Positions 39,580 to 48,004 of a DNA stretch of 64,000 bases are shown piece after piece. Each line of letters opens with the position of its first letter. Positions within the stretch are counted from its first letter, which is position 1. The DNA is from Novosphingobium sp. GTDB lineage: Bacteria > Pseudomonadota > Alphaproteobacteria > Sphingomonadales > Sphingomonadaceae. Where the stretch lies: contig NZ_JAUYNB010000010.1 in NCBI RefSeq assembly GCF_030699305.1, positions 518,857 to 582,856 of the forward strand, read 5' to 3'. The notes below the pieces were generated by a model. That model had not been told where the DNA came from. It searched no databases and was given only the letters and a program-made list of their open reading frames with translations. Both the position numbers and the translations under genes were made by a program.

Positions 39580-40959
39580 ATGATGATCCTTCACCAACAT
39601 TCCACCAGTGCAACGCGCGTTCGGAACGGGCGTGTGCTCGCAGTCGGCTTCGTCTTTTCGATGCTGGTGCTGGGCGGCGGCGGAACGCCGGCCCCGTTGA
39701 GCGAACTGCTCTGCCAGTTGCTGGCGGCGGTGACATTGTTCGGCTGGCTTGCGCTGCGCGGTGCGGACAGCCTGCCGGTGGGCCGCAAGGTTTGGCTGGT
39801 TCTGGGGCTGATCGCGGCGATCCCGCTGCTGCAATTGATCCCGTTGCCGCCTGCGGTCTGGCAAGCGCTTCCCGGGCGCGAATCCCTGCGTGAGGCGTTG
39901 GCGCTGGTTGGTCAGGATACTGCGTGGCGGCCCTGGACTGTGGCACCGCAGCGGACGCTGGATGCCGTATTGTCATTGTTGCCGCCGTTTGTGGTCGTGC
40001 TGGTGGTCGCCACGCTGGGCGCGCGCGACCGTCAGTTGTTGCTGCGCGTGATTGCGGGCTTCGGCTTGTTGTCGGTGGCGGTGGGGGCCGGACAGCTGGC
40101 GGGCGGCGGCGAAGGGCCGCTGCAATTCTACAGCAGCGGGGAACCTGGGGTGCTGTTTGGCTTTCAGGCCAACCGCAACGCGCAGGTCGATGTGTTGCTG
40201 ATCGCCATTCTTGCGTTGCTGGCGGGCTGGAGCGCTGCTGCCGCGAAGAGCCGCGCAGCGCTTGGCGCGCTGGTCATCATCAGCTTCGTGCTGGTGCTCG
40301 GTGCCGTGCTGACCGGATCGCGCGCCGGGATTGCGCTGGTTCCGGTCACCCTGGCGTGGGGCCTCTACCTGCTGCGGCGTGAACGGGTAATTTCGGCGCT
40401 GCGCGTCAAGGTCTGGCAATGGCTGGCGCTGGGCGGAGCTCTGGCGGTGGCCGCATTTGCCGCATGGCAAACCAATGCCATTGCTAAAGTGCTCGCCCGC
40501 TTTGATTTCACGGGCGAATATCGTCCGGATATCTGGCGCGACACGATGTTTGCAATCGGTCAATACTGGCCGGTGGGCAGCGGCGTGGGCACGTTCACGC
40601 GGGTGATTTCACCGGCGGAACGGCTGGAAGCGGTCGGCGGCACGTTGCCCAATCGCGCTCATAACGAGTATCTTGAACTGCTGCTTGAGGGCGGCATTCC
40701 GCTGTCGATCTGCTGGGCGATCGCCGCAGGTATTGTGTTGCTGGGCGTGTGGACCGCGCTTCGTTCGCCGCACAAGCTGCCAATCGGTCAGGCGGTGTTC
40801 GCAGCTGGAACGATCTCGCTTACTGCGACACATTCGCTGGTTGATTATCCGTTCCGATCCATGGCATTGGTGTCACTTATTGCGGTGGCGGCGGCAATGG
40901 TACTTGCCCCGCGTCTTGCCGAGCAGCCGACCAGACCCCGAGAGTCGACGAACTTATGA
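39580..40959 (+). CDS. O-antigen ligase/polymerase-like membrane protein
   Basis: 459 residues, about eleven hydrophobic helices. The periplasmic loop with RPDIWRDTMFAIGQYWPVGSGVGTFTRVI and PNRAHNEYLELLLEGGIP is the Wzy_C/O-antigen-ligase (PF04932) signature, including the conserved His in AHNEYLELL. Role: ligation or polymerisation of undecaprenyl-linked glycans. Start ATG 39580 follows TCCGGAGT; stop overlaps the Wza-like gene start by four bases. With a second polymerase-like gene at 48001-49494, one probably polymerises and the other may transfer the glycan. Confidence 0.88.
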   Translation: MMILHQHSTSATRVRNGRVLAVGFVFSMLVLGGGGTPAPLSELLCQLLAAVTLFGWLALRGADSLPVGRKVWLVLGLIAAIPLLQLIPLPPAVWQALPGRESLREALALVGQDTAWRPWTVAPQRTLDAVLSLLPPFVVVLVVATLGARDRQLLLRVIAGFGLLSVAVGAGQLAGGGEGPLQFYSSGEPGVLFGFQANRNAQVDVLLIAILALLAGWSAAAAKSRAALGALVIISFVLVLGAVLTGSRAGIALVPVTLAWGLYLLRRERVISALRVKVWQWLALGGALAVAAFAAWQTNAIAKVLARFDFTGEYRPDIWRDTMFAIGQYWPVGSGVGTFTRVISPAERLEAVGGTLPNRAHNEYLELLLEGGIPLSICWAIAAGIVLLGVWTALRSPHKLPIGQAVFAAGTISLTATHSLVDYPFRSMALVSLIAVAAAMVLAPRLAEQPTRPRESTNL

Positions 40960-41654
40960 TGAAATTCTTGATTACTTCGGCACTGACCTGTGCTGTTTGC
41001 GTGGCTTCCGCTGCGCCAGCGCTGGCCAAGCGGATCGACTTGCCAAGTGGCATGTCGGCCTATGAAACCATACCGGTCAAAGCGATGGACGATCTGGTCG
41101 CCCAGAGCATCCGACCCGGCGATACCCTGTCGATCCGCGTGTTTGGCGAACCTGAACTGTCGAAAGACGATTACGTCGTCGACACGTCCGGCTTCGTGCA
41201 GGTGCCGCTGGCCGGGCAGGTGATCGCGGGTGGCGCATCGCCAGAGGACCTGCGGATCGAACTCGCCCGGCGACTGGGCGCGCGCTACATCCGCGATCCG
41301 CAAGTATCGGTTACCGTTTCGGAGCGGGCAAAGTCCAATTTCGCGGTCGAAGGCCAGGTCGAAGAGCCGGGGGTCTATGAGGCCGACGTGAGCACGACGC
41401 TGCTGGCCGCGATTGCCCGCGCGAAGAGCCCCACCCGCACGGCCAAGCTTGATGAAGTACTGGTGTTCCGCAACCTTGACGGCAGGCGGATGGGCGCGCG
41501 GTTTGACCTCAATGATGTCCGGGCAGGGCGGGTGCCTGATCCCCAGATCATCGGCGGGGATACAGTTGTAGTTGGCTATTCCGGTGCAAAGGGCTTCTGG
41601 CGTGATGTCAGAGAGACCGCGCCGTTGCTCAACTTGTTCTACATCTTCAAATGA
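40956..41654 (+). CDS. Wza-like polysaccharide export protein (SLBB)
   Basis: 232 residues. Signal peptide (residues 1-24, ending PALAK), a poly-export domain with IRPGDTLSIRVFGEPELS and VDTSGFVQVPLAGQVIAGG, and an SLBB domain with FAVEGQVEEPGVYEADVSTTLLAAIARA. Sphingan-type EPS loci carry such a short Wza. No lipobox Cys, unlike E. coli Wza. Forms the outer-membrane or periplasmic channel with the Wzc-like kinase that follows (33 bases). Confidence 0.93.
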   Translation: MMKFLITSALTCAVCVASAAPALAKRIDLPSGMSAYETIPVKAMDDLVAQSIRPGDTLSIRVFGEPELSKDDYVVDTSGFVQVPLAGQVIAGGASPEDLRIELARRLGARYIRDPQVSVTVSERAKSNFAVEGQVEEPGVYEADVSTTLLAAIARAKSPTRTAKLDEVLVFRNLDGRRMGARFDLNDVRAGRVPDPQIIGGDTVVVGYSGAKGFWRDVRETAPLLNLFYIFK

Positions 41655-41687
41655 CCCGCGCCAGTTAAGCAGGACCAGATAACTGAC

Positions 41688-43904
41688 ATGAACGACCAGC
41701 ATAACTTGCGCGAAATCCAACTGGCCAACACCGTTGACCTGTCGGACGAATCAGATGCGTTCCAGACCCAGGCCCGCGGTGCATTCGATTTCCGTTACAT
41801 TGTCGCCGCGATCCGCAGTAATCTGCTGCTGATTGCCGCGATCATGCTGGTCTCGCTGGCAATCTCGATCGTCTCGACCCTGCTCGACACCCCGCGCTAC
41901 ACCGCGGCATCGACAATTCAGATCAACGACGCCAGCGACCGCGTGATCGGTGACAATGACGATTCGACCGCGCAATCGGTGAACGCGTATGATGTGGACC
42001 GGTTCCTGAAGACGCAGACCGACATTCTCAAGAGCCGTGGGCTGGCGCAGCGCGTGGCGCAAAAGCTCAAGCTGCAAGGCAATCCAGACTTTTACAGCGC
42101 GATGGAGCTTGCTCCGCCGGAAGGCGATGTCTCGCCCGAAATGTCGCGCAACATCGTGCTGACAATGCTCAAGGCCAATCTCAAGGTTACTTTGCCGCGC
42201 GATTCGCGCATCGTCACGATCCAGTTCGAAAGCGCCGACCCCAATCTGTCGGCCACGCTGGCCAATGCGTTCGCGACCGAGTTCATTCAGGCCAATCTCC
42301 AGCGCAAGTTCGACAGTTCGTCCTATGCTCGTGATTTCGTGGCCAACCAGCTGGATGAGGCAAAGGCGCGGGTTGAAACGTCCGAGCGTGAGCTGAACGA
42401 TTATGCCCGCGGCGCGGGCCTGGTGCGGACGGAATCACCGGTCCGGCGCGATGGATCCAGTTCGTCCGATACCGGGGGTTCGATCACGACGGCCAGCCTG
42501 GCCCAGATCAACGAGGCCACGAACCGGGCGAAATCCGACCGCGTGGTTGCCGAAGGGCGCTGGCGCGCAATCAGTGCCGGGTCGCTGCTGTCCTCACGAG
42601 AGGTTCTTGCCAACTCGACCGTCAACAATCTGATGACCGAGCGCGCGAAAGTTCAGGCGGCGCTGGAAGAAGACCTGGCACGCCATCTCGACGATTATCC
42701 GTCCGTTCGGCAGAAGCGGGCGCAGCTCGAAAAGATCAACTCCGAATTGCAGGCGGTTGCCTCGTCGGTTCGCAATTCCTTGCGCGGCGAATATCTGGCG
42801 GCGCAATCGGCCGAGCAGGCGCTGCTCCAGCAATTGAACATGCTGAAGTCCGAAACCCTGCAGGAGCAGGACAAGAATGTTCAATATGGGCTGCTGAAGC
42901 GTGACGCTGATACCAACCGCACTTTGTATGACGGCCTGTTGAAGCGCTACAATGAACTCAACGCCACCGCCGGGATCAGTTCCAGCAACGTGTCGGTGAT
43001 CGATCTGGCCGAACGTCCGCAGTTCCCCAGTTCACCCAACCTGTTCAAGAATATGGCAATCGCGTTGATCGTCGGCTTTGGCCTGGCTGCGCTGACCGTG
43101 TTCCTCAAGGATCAGCTGGACGACGCCATCCGCGTGCCGGAAGATGTTGAGCACAAGTTGCGCCTGCCGCTGCTGGGTGTGGTGCCCAAGGCCACCGATG
43201 GCGATCCGGATGCCGCGCTGCGCGATCCAAAATCGCCGATATCGGAAGCGTACAACTCGCTGCGTGGTTCGTTGCTTTATTCGACCACGGGGGGCCTGCC
43301 GCATGTCATGCTGGTTACCTCTGCCCAGGCATTGGAAGGCAAGACGACGACCAGCTATGCTACCGCATCGGGTCTTGCGCGCATGGGACGGCGGGTCATC
43401 CTGGTCGATGCCGACTTGCGGCGTCCATCGGTCCATCGCCGGATCGGCTATTCGAACGAGCGCGGGCTGACGAACCTGCTGACCACGCAGGATGCCGTCG
43501 AATCGGTGATCCTGCCGACTGCGCAGGAAACGTTCTTCATGATCTCGTCCGGGCCGGTTCCGCCCAGCCCGACCGAACTGCTGTCATCCAACCGGATGGA
43601 AGAAATCGTCACCGAGCTGGCCAGCAAGTTCGACGTTGTGGTGATCGACAGCCCGCCGATTCTGGGCCTGGCCGACGCGCCGGTGCTGTCGGCGCTGGTC
43701 GACGGCGTGGTCTTCGTGGTCGAATCCGATCGCGGTCGGCGCGGATCGCTCAAGACGGCGCTGCGCCGCCTGCGGGCGATGCGTCCGGTGCTGCTGGGGG
43801 CTGTGCTGACGAAGTTCGATCCGACCCGTTCGGGCAACCGTTACTCCGAGTATTACGGTTATCAGTACTACACTTACGAACAATCCGACTCGAAGAAGGG
43901 CTAA
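41688..43904 (+). CDS. Wzc-like chain-length determinant and tyrosine autokinase
   Basis: 738 residues. Wzz domain with transmembrane helices at about 46-64 and 445-465, a long periplasmic coiled coil (about 200-400), and a cytoplasmic BY-kinase domain: Walker A ALEGKTTTS, Walker A' VILVDADLRRPS, Walker B VVVIDSPP. The C-terminus (RYSEYYGYQYYTYEQSDSKKG) holds the tyrosine cluster used for autophosphorylation. Fused rather than split architecture. Acts with the Wza-like exporter to set chain length. Confidence 0.94.
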   Translation: MNDQHNLREIQLANTVDLSDESDAFQTQARGAFDFRYIVAAIRSNLLLIAAIMLVSLAISIVSTLLDTPRYTAASTIQINDASDRVIGDNDDSTAQSVNAYDVDRFLKTQTDILKSRGLAQRVAQKLKLQGNPDFYSAMELAPPEGDVSPEMSRNIVLTMLKANLKVTLPRDSRIVTIQFESADPNLSATLANAFATEFIQANLQRKFDSSSYARDFVANQLDEAKARVETSERELNDYARGAGLVRTESPVRRDGSSSSDTGGSITTASLAQINEATNRAKSDRVVAEGRWRAISAGSLLSSREVLANSTVNNLMTERAKVQAALEEDLARHLDDYPSVRQKRAQLEKINSELQAVASSVRNSLRGEYLAAQSAEQALLQQLNMLKSETLQEQDKNVQYGLLKRDADTNRTLYDGLLKRYNELNATAGISSSNVSVIDLAERPQFPSSPNLFKNMAIALIVGFGLAALTVFLKDQLDDAIRVPEDVEHKLRLPLLGVVPKATDGDPDAALRDPKSPISEAYNSLRGSLLYSTTGGLPHVMLVTSAQALEGKTTTSYATASGLARMGRRVILVDADLRRPSVHRRIGYSNERGLTNLLTTQDAVESVILPTAQETFFMISSGPVPPSPTELLSSNRMEEIVTELASKFDVVVIDSPPILGLADAPVLSALVDGVVFVVESDRGRRGSLKTALRRLRAMRPVLLGAVLTKFDPTRSGNRYSEYYGYQYYTYEQSDSKKG

Positions 43905-43905
43905 T

Positions 43906-45105
43906 ATGGCAATCGCACCGGCACGGCGTGGCAGGCGAATCGCGGTTCTCGCCACTGCCGCTGTGGCCCTGCTTGGCTATGGGGCATTGGCGGCTGCCAC
44001 GGCGTTTGATCGTGCGGCTGTCAACAGCGCCGCCTTCACGCGGTTTGTTCCCGAACCCTTCCAGCAGCGCGTGCTGGCCAGAACTGCGGCGCAGCTGCGC
44101 GAAGCCGGGCAAGCCGGTGCGGCGTTGCCCGCCGCGCAGAAACTGGTGGCACGCGATCCCATGGCGATCGATTCGGTCGGGCATCTCGCCACGGCCAGGT
44201 TGGCAAGGGGTGACGGCGCAGGCGCGCTGGCCGCGTTCAAGGTTTCCGCCAGTCTGGGTTGGCGCGATGCGCTGACGCAGGTCTTCTGGTTGCAGGCTGC
44301 GCTGCGCGGCGGTGATTATGGCAATGCGGCGTTGCGGTTCGGGGCGTTGGCCCGGCAATGGCCGCGCGCGCCGATCATCGATCAGGCGTCCGGTTTGTTT
44401 GAGCGCAGCCCCCAGGGCCGCGATGCATTGGCGCAGCGGATTGCCAACGGCGTGCCGTGGAGCGTGACTTACGCGACACCCAACGCGGGTCAGACCGCCA
44501 ATCAACTGGCCGGCCGGGCCAACGTGCTGATCGCTGCCGCTGGACGTGGATCAAGCCTTGGCTGTGACCGGATTGAAGCGCTGACTACTGCCTTGACCAA
44601 TGAGTATCCGGTCATTGCCGTTCAGCTGTGGCGCGGGCATTGTCCCCGCGCAGCACAGACCGGCATGGTCGCGAACGGGAAATTTTCGGATCTGGACAAG
44701 ATCGCCGCCCCATCGCCGTTTGACTGGAAGTTCCCCGGCGATGGCGCGCTTGAACTGGAATTTGTCAATTCCGGCGATGAAAGCCAGGCGCTCCAGGTCC
44801 GCACAAGCAGCGCCGCGCGGGTGCCGATTGCCTATCAGGCTGTTCCGCTTGCGCAGGGACGTTACCGGATCAGCTGGACCAGCGATGCAGCTGATGCCGC
44901 CACTGCGGCCAGACTGCTGGCAAGCTTGAGCTGCCGACTGGAACGTCAGCAGGCCAACCTGCAACCTGGTGTCTGGGCTGCGGGCAAGCATGTCGTGGAA
45001 CTTGATTTTGCGGGAGCCTGTCCGGCACCGTTTCTCCAGCTCTGGCTGGCACCCGGCGCTGCAACCATGCAAATCGATAATGTCGCGATTGAGCCGGCTT
45101 CCTGA
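43906..45105 (+). CDS. Periplasmic TPR-like protein with C-terminal beta-sandwich, last gene of the plus arm
   Basis: 399 residues. One N-terminal transmembrane or signal segment (about 12-30), then an Ala-rich helical repeat region (QLREAGQAGAALPAAQKLVARDP; ATARLARGDGAGALAAFKVS) that looks like TPRs, then from about residue 250 a beta-rich domain (FDWKFPGDGALELEF ... MQIDNVAIEPAS) with the feel of a carbohydrate-binding module. Begins directly after the Wzc-like stop and shares its operon. Domain identities are inferred by eye. May bind nascent EPS. Confidence 0.7.
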   Translation: MAIAPARRGRRIAVLATAAVALLGYGALAAATAFDRAAVNSAAFTRFVPEPFQQRVLARTAAQLREAGQAGAALPAAQKLVARDPMAIDSVGHLATARLARGDGAGALAAFKVSASLGWRDALTQVFWLQAALRGGDYGNAALRFGALARQWPRAPIIDQASGLFERSPQGRDALAQRIANGVPWSVTYATPNAGQTANQLAGRANVLIAAAGRGSSLGCDRIEALTTALTNEYPVIAVQLWRGHCPRAAQTGMVANGKFSDLDKIAAPSPFDWKFPGDGALELEFVNSGDESQALQVRTSSAARVPIAYQAVPLAQGRYRISWTSDAADAATAARLLASLSCRLERQQANLQPGVWAAGKHVVELDFAGACPAPFLQLWLAPGAATMQIDNVAIEPAS

Positions 45106-45111
45106 ACGGGC

Positions 45112-46293
45112 TTAGCGGGGCTGGTCCAGCCAGCGGCTCAGTTCCGCCATGGCGCGGGCCTGATACCGGACATCTGATTGGGCCAGATCACCCGCAGTCC
45201 GGCGCAGCCGATTGCCGATCCAGCCGAAATAGCCGCCATCAGCCTTCATTTCGCGTTGAACCGATGGTCCCGCCCTGGCGCTTCGGCGGCCGAGCAGCCG
45301 GTTGACCAGCCCTGTCAGCCCCTGTTTGCGCACGCTGGCCAGTGCGCCGGCACTTTTACGCATGGTCAGATCCTGAAGCAGCAACTGCGGCGCTTCTGCA
45401 AGGATCGCTGCGGGCACAGGCGAGGCAGCGTCCGCAGAAAACTGGATTGGCGCAGCGGGTCGATACCGGGCAACAAGTTCAAGCACCAGCCGAGCGCCAT
45501 CGCACCAGCCTTCCCGCTCTGCGCGGTGCCAGAAGGTGGTCCAGTCAATCGCCCTGCGTTGCAGCATCAGGTCTATATCCGTCAGCAGCAACGGTCCGCA
45601 ATCAAGCCGGTGGCTGTAAATTGCGTGCGCGATCAGGTGCGCCAACATGTCGATTGGCGCGGGATAGCTGATGCCATCGGCTTCGGTTACTGCGGCTGCC
45701 CGCACCGCCGCATCGATTTCCAGCGGGCTGGCATGATCCATCCGGCCATCCGGTTCCCACAACCGGTGATGCAGTTCGATGCACGTGCCCCCCGGTGCGA
45801 ACAGCGGCGGCAGATGCTTTTCCAGCAGGAGCGCCTCATGCAGCGAAAGTTCGGCATCGGCAGCGATATGATACCCGTTTGCGGTCAGCAATTCATAGGC
45901 TGGGATAACTGTCGCGCTATCCAGCAGCAGATCGACATCGCGCAGCGGGCGCATCGCGGCCTGGGGATAGACATGCCATGCCAGCCAGGCACCTTTGAGC
46001 GCGGTCGGCGGAAATCCACCTTCCCGCAGCAGTGCTACCGTCGCTGCCAGATCGGCCTTCTGGCGAAGTGCCAGGATCGACTGGAACCGAAAGGCCGCCG
46101 CCCACCGCCCGGCTATTTCGGGATCGATCGCAGGATTTGCGCGGTGTTGCACATGCAGCAAGGGTTGCAGCCGGTGCTGCCCGGCCATTGCATCGAGCAC
46201 TTGCCAGTCATCGGGTGACAACTGCGCCAGGTCGGGCTGCGGGCCGGTTCCGATCAGGTCAAGCAACAGTGGGCGCAGTTCGGCGGGGGACAT
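45112..46293 (-). CDS. Nucleotidyltransferase family protein (NTP_transf_5-like)
   Basis: 393 residues. LLREGGFPPTALKGAWLAWHVYP and MRPLRDVDLLLD match the uncharacterised nucleotidyltransferase family (PF14907) that is common in polysaccharide and peptide-modification loci. The DVDLLLD acidic pair fits a metal-binding nucleotidyltransferase. Its start and the acetyltransferase stop share one base. Convergent with the plus arm (6 bases apart). Substrate unknown. Confidence 0.82.
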   Translation of the reverse strand: MSPAELRPLLLDLIGTGPQPDLAQLSPDDWQVLDAMAGQHRLQPLLHVQHRANPAIDPEIAGRWAAAFRFQSILALRQKADLAATVALLREGGFPPTALKGAWLAWHVYPQAAMRPLRDVDLLLDSATVIPAYELLTANGYHIAADAELSLHEALLLEKHLPPLFAPGGTCIELHHRLWEPDGRMDHASPLEIDAAVRAAAVTEADGISYPAPIDMLAHLIAHAIYSHRLDCGPLLLTDIDLMLQRRAIDWTTFWHRAEREGWCDGARLVLELVARYRPAAPIQFSADAASPVPAAILAEAPQLLLQDLTMRKSAGALASVRKQGLTGLVNRLLGRRSARAGPSVQREMKADGGYFGWIGNRLRRTAGDLAQSDVRYQARAMAELSRWLDQPR

Positions 46294-46859
46294 TACGCCG
46301 GGCGCAGTTTGCGTTGCTTGACGAATTGCGCCGGGTTGCCTGAATAGACGCCGTCGGCCTCCGCATCCTGAAACAGCGCCGCGCGAGCGCCAACGACGGC
46401 GCGGTCACCGATGGTCACGCCGGGGCCGACAAATGCCTCGGCCGCGATCCACGCGTGTTCACCGATCGTGATCGGGCGAACGACCAGCTGAAAATTGGGA
46501 TCGTGAATGTCGTGCGTGCTGGCGCAGATGTGCGCGCCCTGCGAAATCACCGTGCGCGCGCCGACCCGGATCTGCCCCTGATTATACAGCAATGCGCCCG
46601 GACCGACCAAAGTGTTGTCGCCGAGTTCCAGATTGGCCGGAAGCCAGATCCGGACACTGGCGTGAACCCGCGCCCCGCGACCGACCTTTGCGCCGAAGGC
46701 TTTCAGCACGAGCCGCCGCCAGGCATGCAGCGGCGGCGGCGTGAACCGGGCCAGGAGGAGCCAGGTCAGGCCCCAGACGACCCGGGTCAGCCGGTTTGCC
46801 AGTGAAAAGCTGGCCCCGCCCTCCAGCGGGCGGGTCTCGTTCGCGTCGAGAACGCTCAT
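46293..46859 (-). CDS. WcaF-like hexapeptide-repeat acetyltransferase
   Basis: 188 residues. The opening RVVWGLTWLLLARFTPPPLHAWRRLVLKAFGAKVG and the left-handed beta-helix repeats (LELGDNTLVGPGALLYNQGQIRVGARTVISQGAHICASTHDIHDPNF) match the putative colanic acid acetyltransferase WcaF group; the catalytic His is in STHDIHD. Likely O-acetylates the EPS repeat unit. Start 46859 overlaps the glycosyltransferase stop (ATGA). Acetyl decoration would be a target for the SGNH-type protein in the same locus (inference). Confidence 0.88.
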   Translation of the reverse strand: MSVLDANETRPLEGGASFSLANRLTRVVWGLTWLLLARFTPPPLHAWRRLVLKAFGAKVGRGARVHASVRIWLPANLELGDNTLVGPGALLYNQGQIRVGARTVISQGAHICASTHDIHDPNFQLVVRPITIGEHAWIAAEAFVGPGVTIGDRAVVGARAALFQDAEADGVYSGNPAQFVKQRKLRPA

Positions 46860-48004
46860 GCCGCCCGGTCCGATTGGGCGGAACTCAGGCTGGCATAGAT
46901 ATCGGCCCAGCGCGCCGCGATTGCGCTGGCTGAAAACCCGTCGCCGGCCAGCTTCTGCGCCGCTTGCGCCATTTGCAGCCACTGATCCGCCGGCATTGCC
47001 AGCGCTTGGACCAGCCCCGCCCTGATCGTTTCGCGGGTCATTCCGCAATCCAGCGCGGCCCCGGCGGCGAATCCTTCCGGCAGGTTGCACTCCGTGGTCA
47101 TCAGCGTCGGCGCACCCGCTGCCCATGCTTCCAGGATCGTCATCGGCAGCCCTTCGCTGAGCGATGGCAGAATCAGGAACCGCGCGCGGGCCAGTTCCTC
47201 GGCTTTGGCGGAACCGAAACAAGGGCCGATGAACCGAACCGAATCCGGTGCATTGGTCAGCGTCGCTTCAAACTCGGCAACGTGATCCTGCTCGCCCCAA
47301 CCGGCGATCGTCAGGATGGCTCCGTCAGGCAGTGCGCCTTCGGCGGCCAGATCGCTCCACGCGGCAACCAGTGGAGCGAGGTTTTTCTTGGGGTGGATGC
47401 GGCTGATGAACAGCAGCCGCGGTTCACGCGGGCCAGTCACCGGGGGCGAACAATCCGGGCCTGCGTTTGGCACGATCACGCTATCGGACCGGCCAGCCTC
47501 CCGGCGAATGTCTGCCGCTTCGCGCCCAGTCAGCGCGTGGAAGCAGGTTGCCGCCTGCCAGCTCCTGCGCTCATAGCCGATCCGGGCGAGCGCCTTTTTC
47601 CAGCGCCCGCGCGCCGTAATCCACGGGTCCAGCATGCCGTGCGGTGAAATCAGATATGGGCGCCCGGTTGTACGCGCCCACGCCGCCCCGGCGTGCGATG
47701 GATACATCCAGATCCCATGCAAATGCAGACAATCCAGATCAGCCTGCAGCAACCGGTCAACCAGTTGCGGGGCATAGCCAACCTGCGGCGGTCCGGTAAC
47801 CGGGCAGGCAACCACGGAAGAGGGCGCAAACCGCGCAGCATCTTCGGCCGTATGCTGGTCAGCCAGGGCAAAAATCACGGCCTCACCACCAGCGGCGCGG
47901 ATCATTTCGGCCTGCACGATCACAGCCTCTGAAACCCCCCCGCCCAGCCGCGAGGCGGACGCGGTGAGCAGGCCGATCCGCTTGCCGGCGATGCCCTCGT
48001 TCAC
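46856..48004 (-). CDS. GT4-family glycosyltransferase
   Basis: 382 residues, GT-B fold. N-terminal acceptor part with LHGIWMYPSHAGAAWARTTGRPYLISPHGMLDPW; C-terminal donor part with FISRIHPKKNLAPLVAAW and the E-x7-E motif SEGLPMTILEAWAAG. Likely adds a sugar to the lipid-linked repeat unit. Overlaps both neighbours by four bases. Confidence 0.91.
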   Translation of the reverse strand: MNEGIAGKRIGLLTASASRLGGGVSEAVIVQAEMIRAAGGEAVIFALADQHTAEDAARFAPSSVVACPVTGPPQVGYAPQLVDRLLQADLDCLHLHGIWMYPSHAGAAWARTTGRPYLISPHGMLDPWITARGRWKKALARIGYERRSWQAATCFHALTGREAADIRREAGRSDSVIVPNAGPDCSPPVTGPREPRLLFISRIHPKKNLAPLVAAWSDLAAEGALPDGAILTIAGWGEQDHVAEFEATLTNAPDSVRFIGPCFGSAKAEELARARFLILPSLSEGLPMTILEAWAAGAPTLMTTECNLPEGFAAGAALDCGMTRETIRAGLVQALAMPADQWLQMAQAAQKLAGDGFSASAIAARWADIYASLSSAQSDRAA

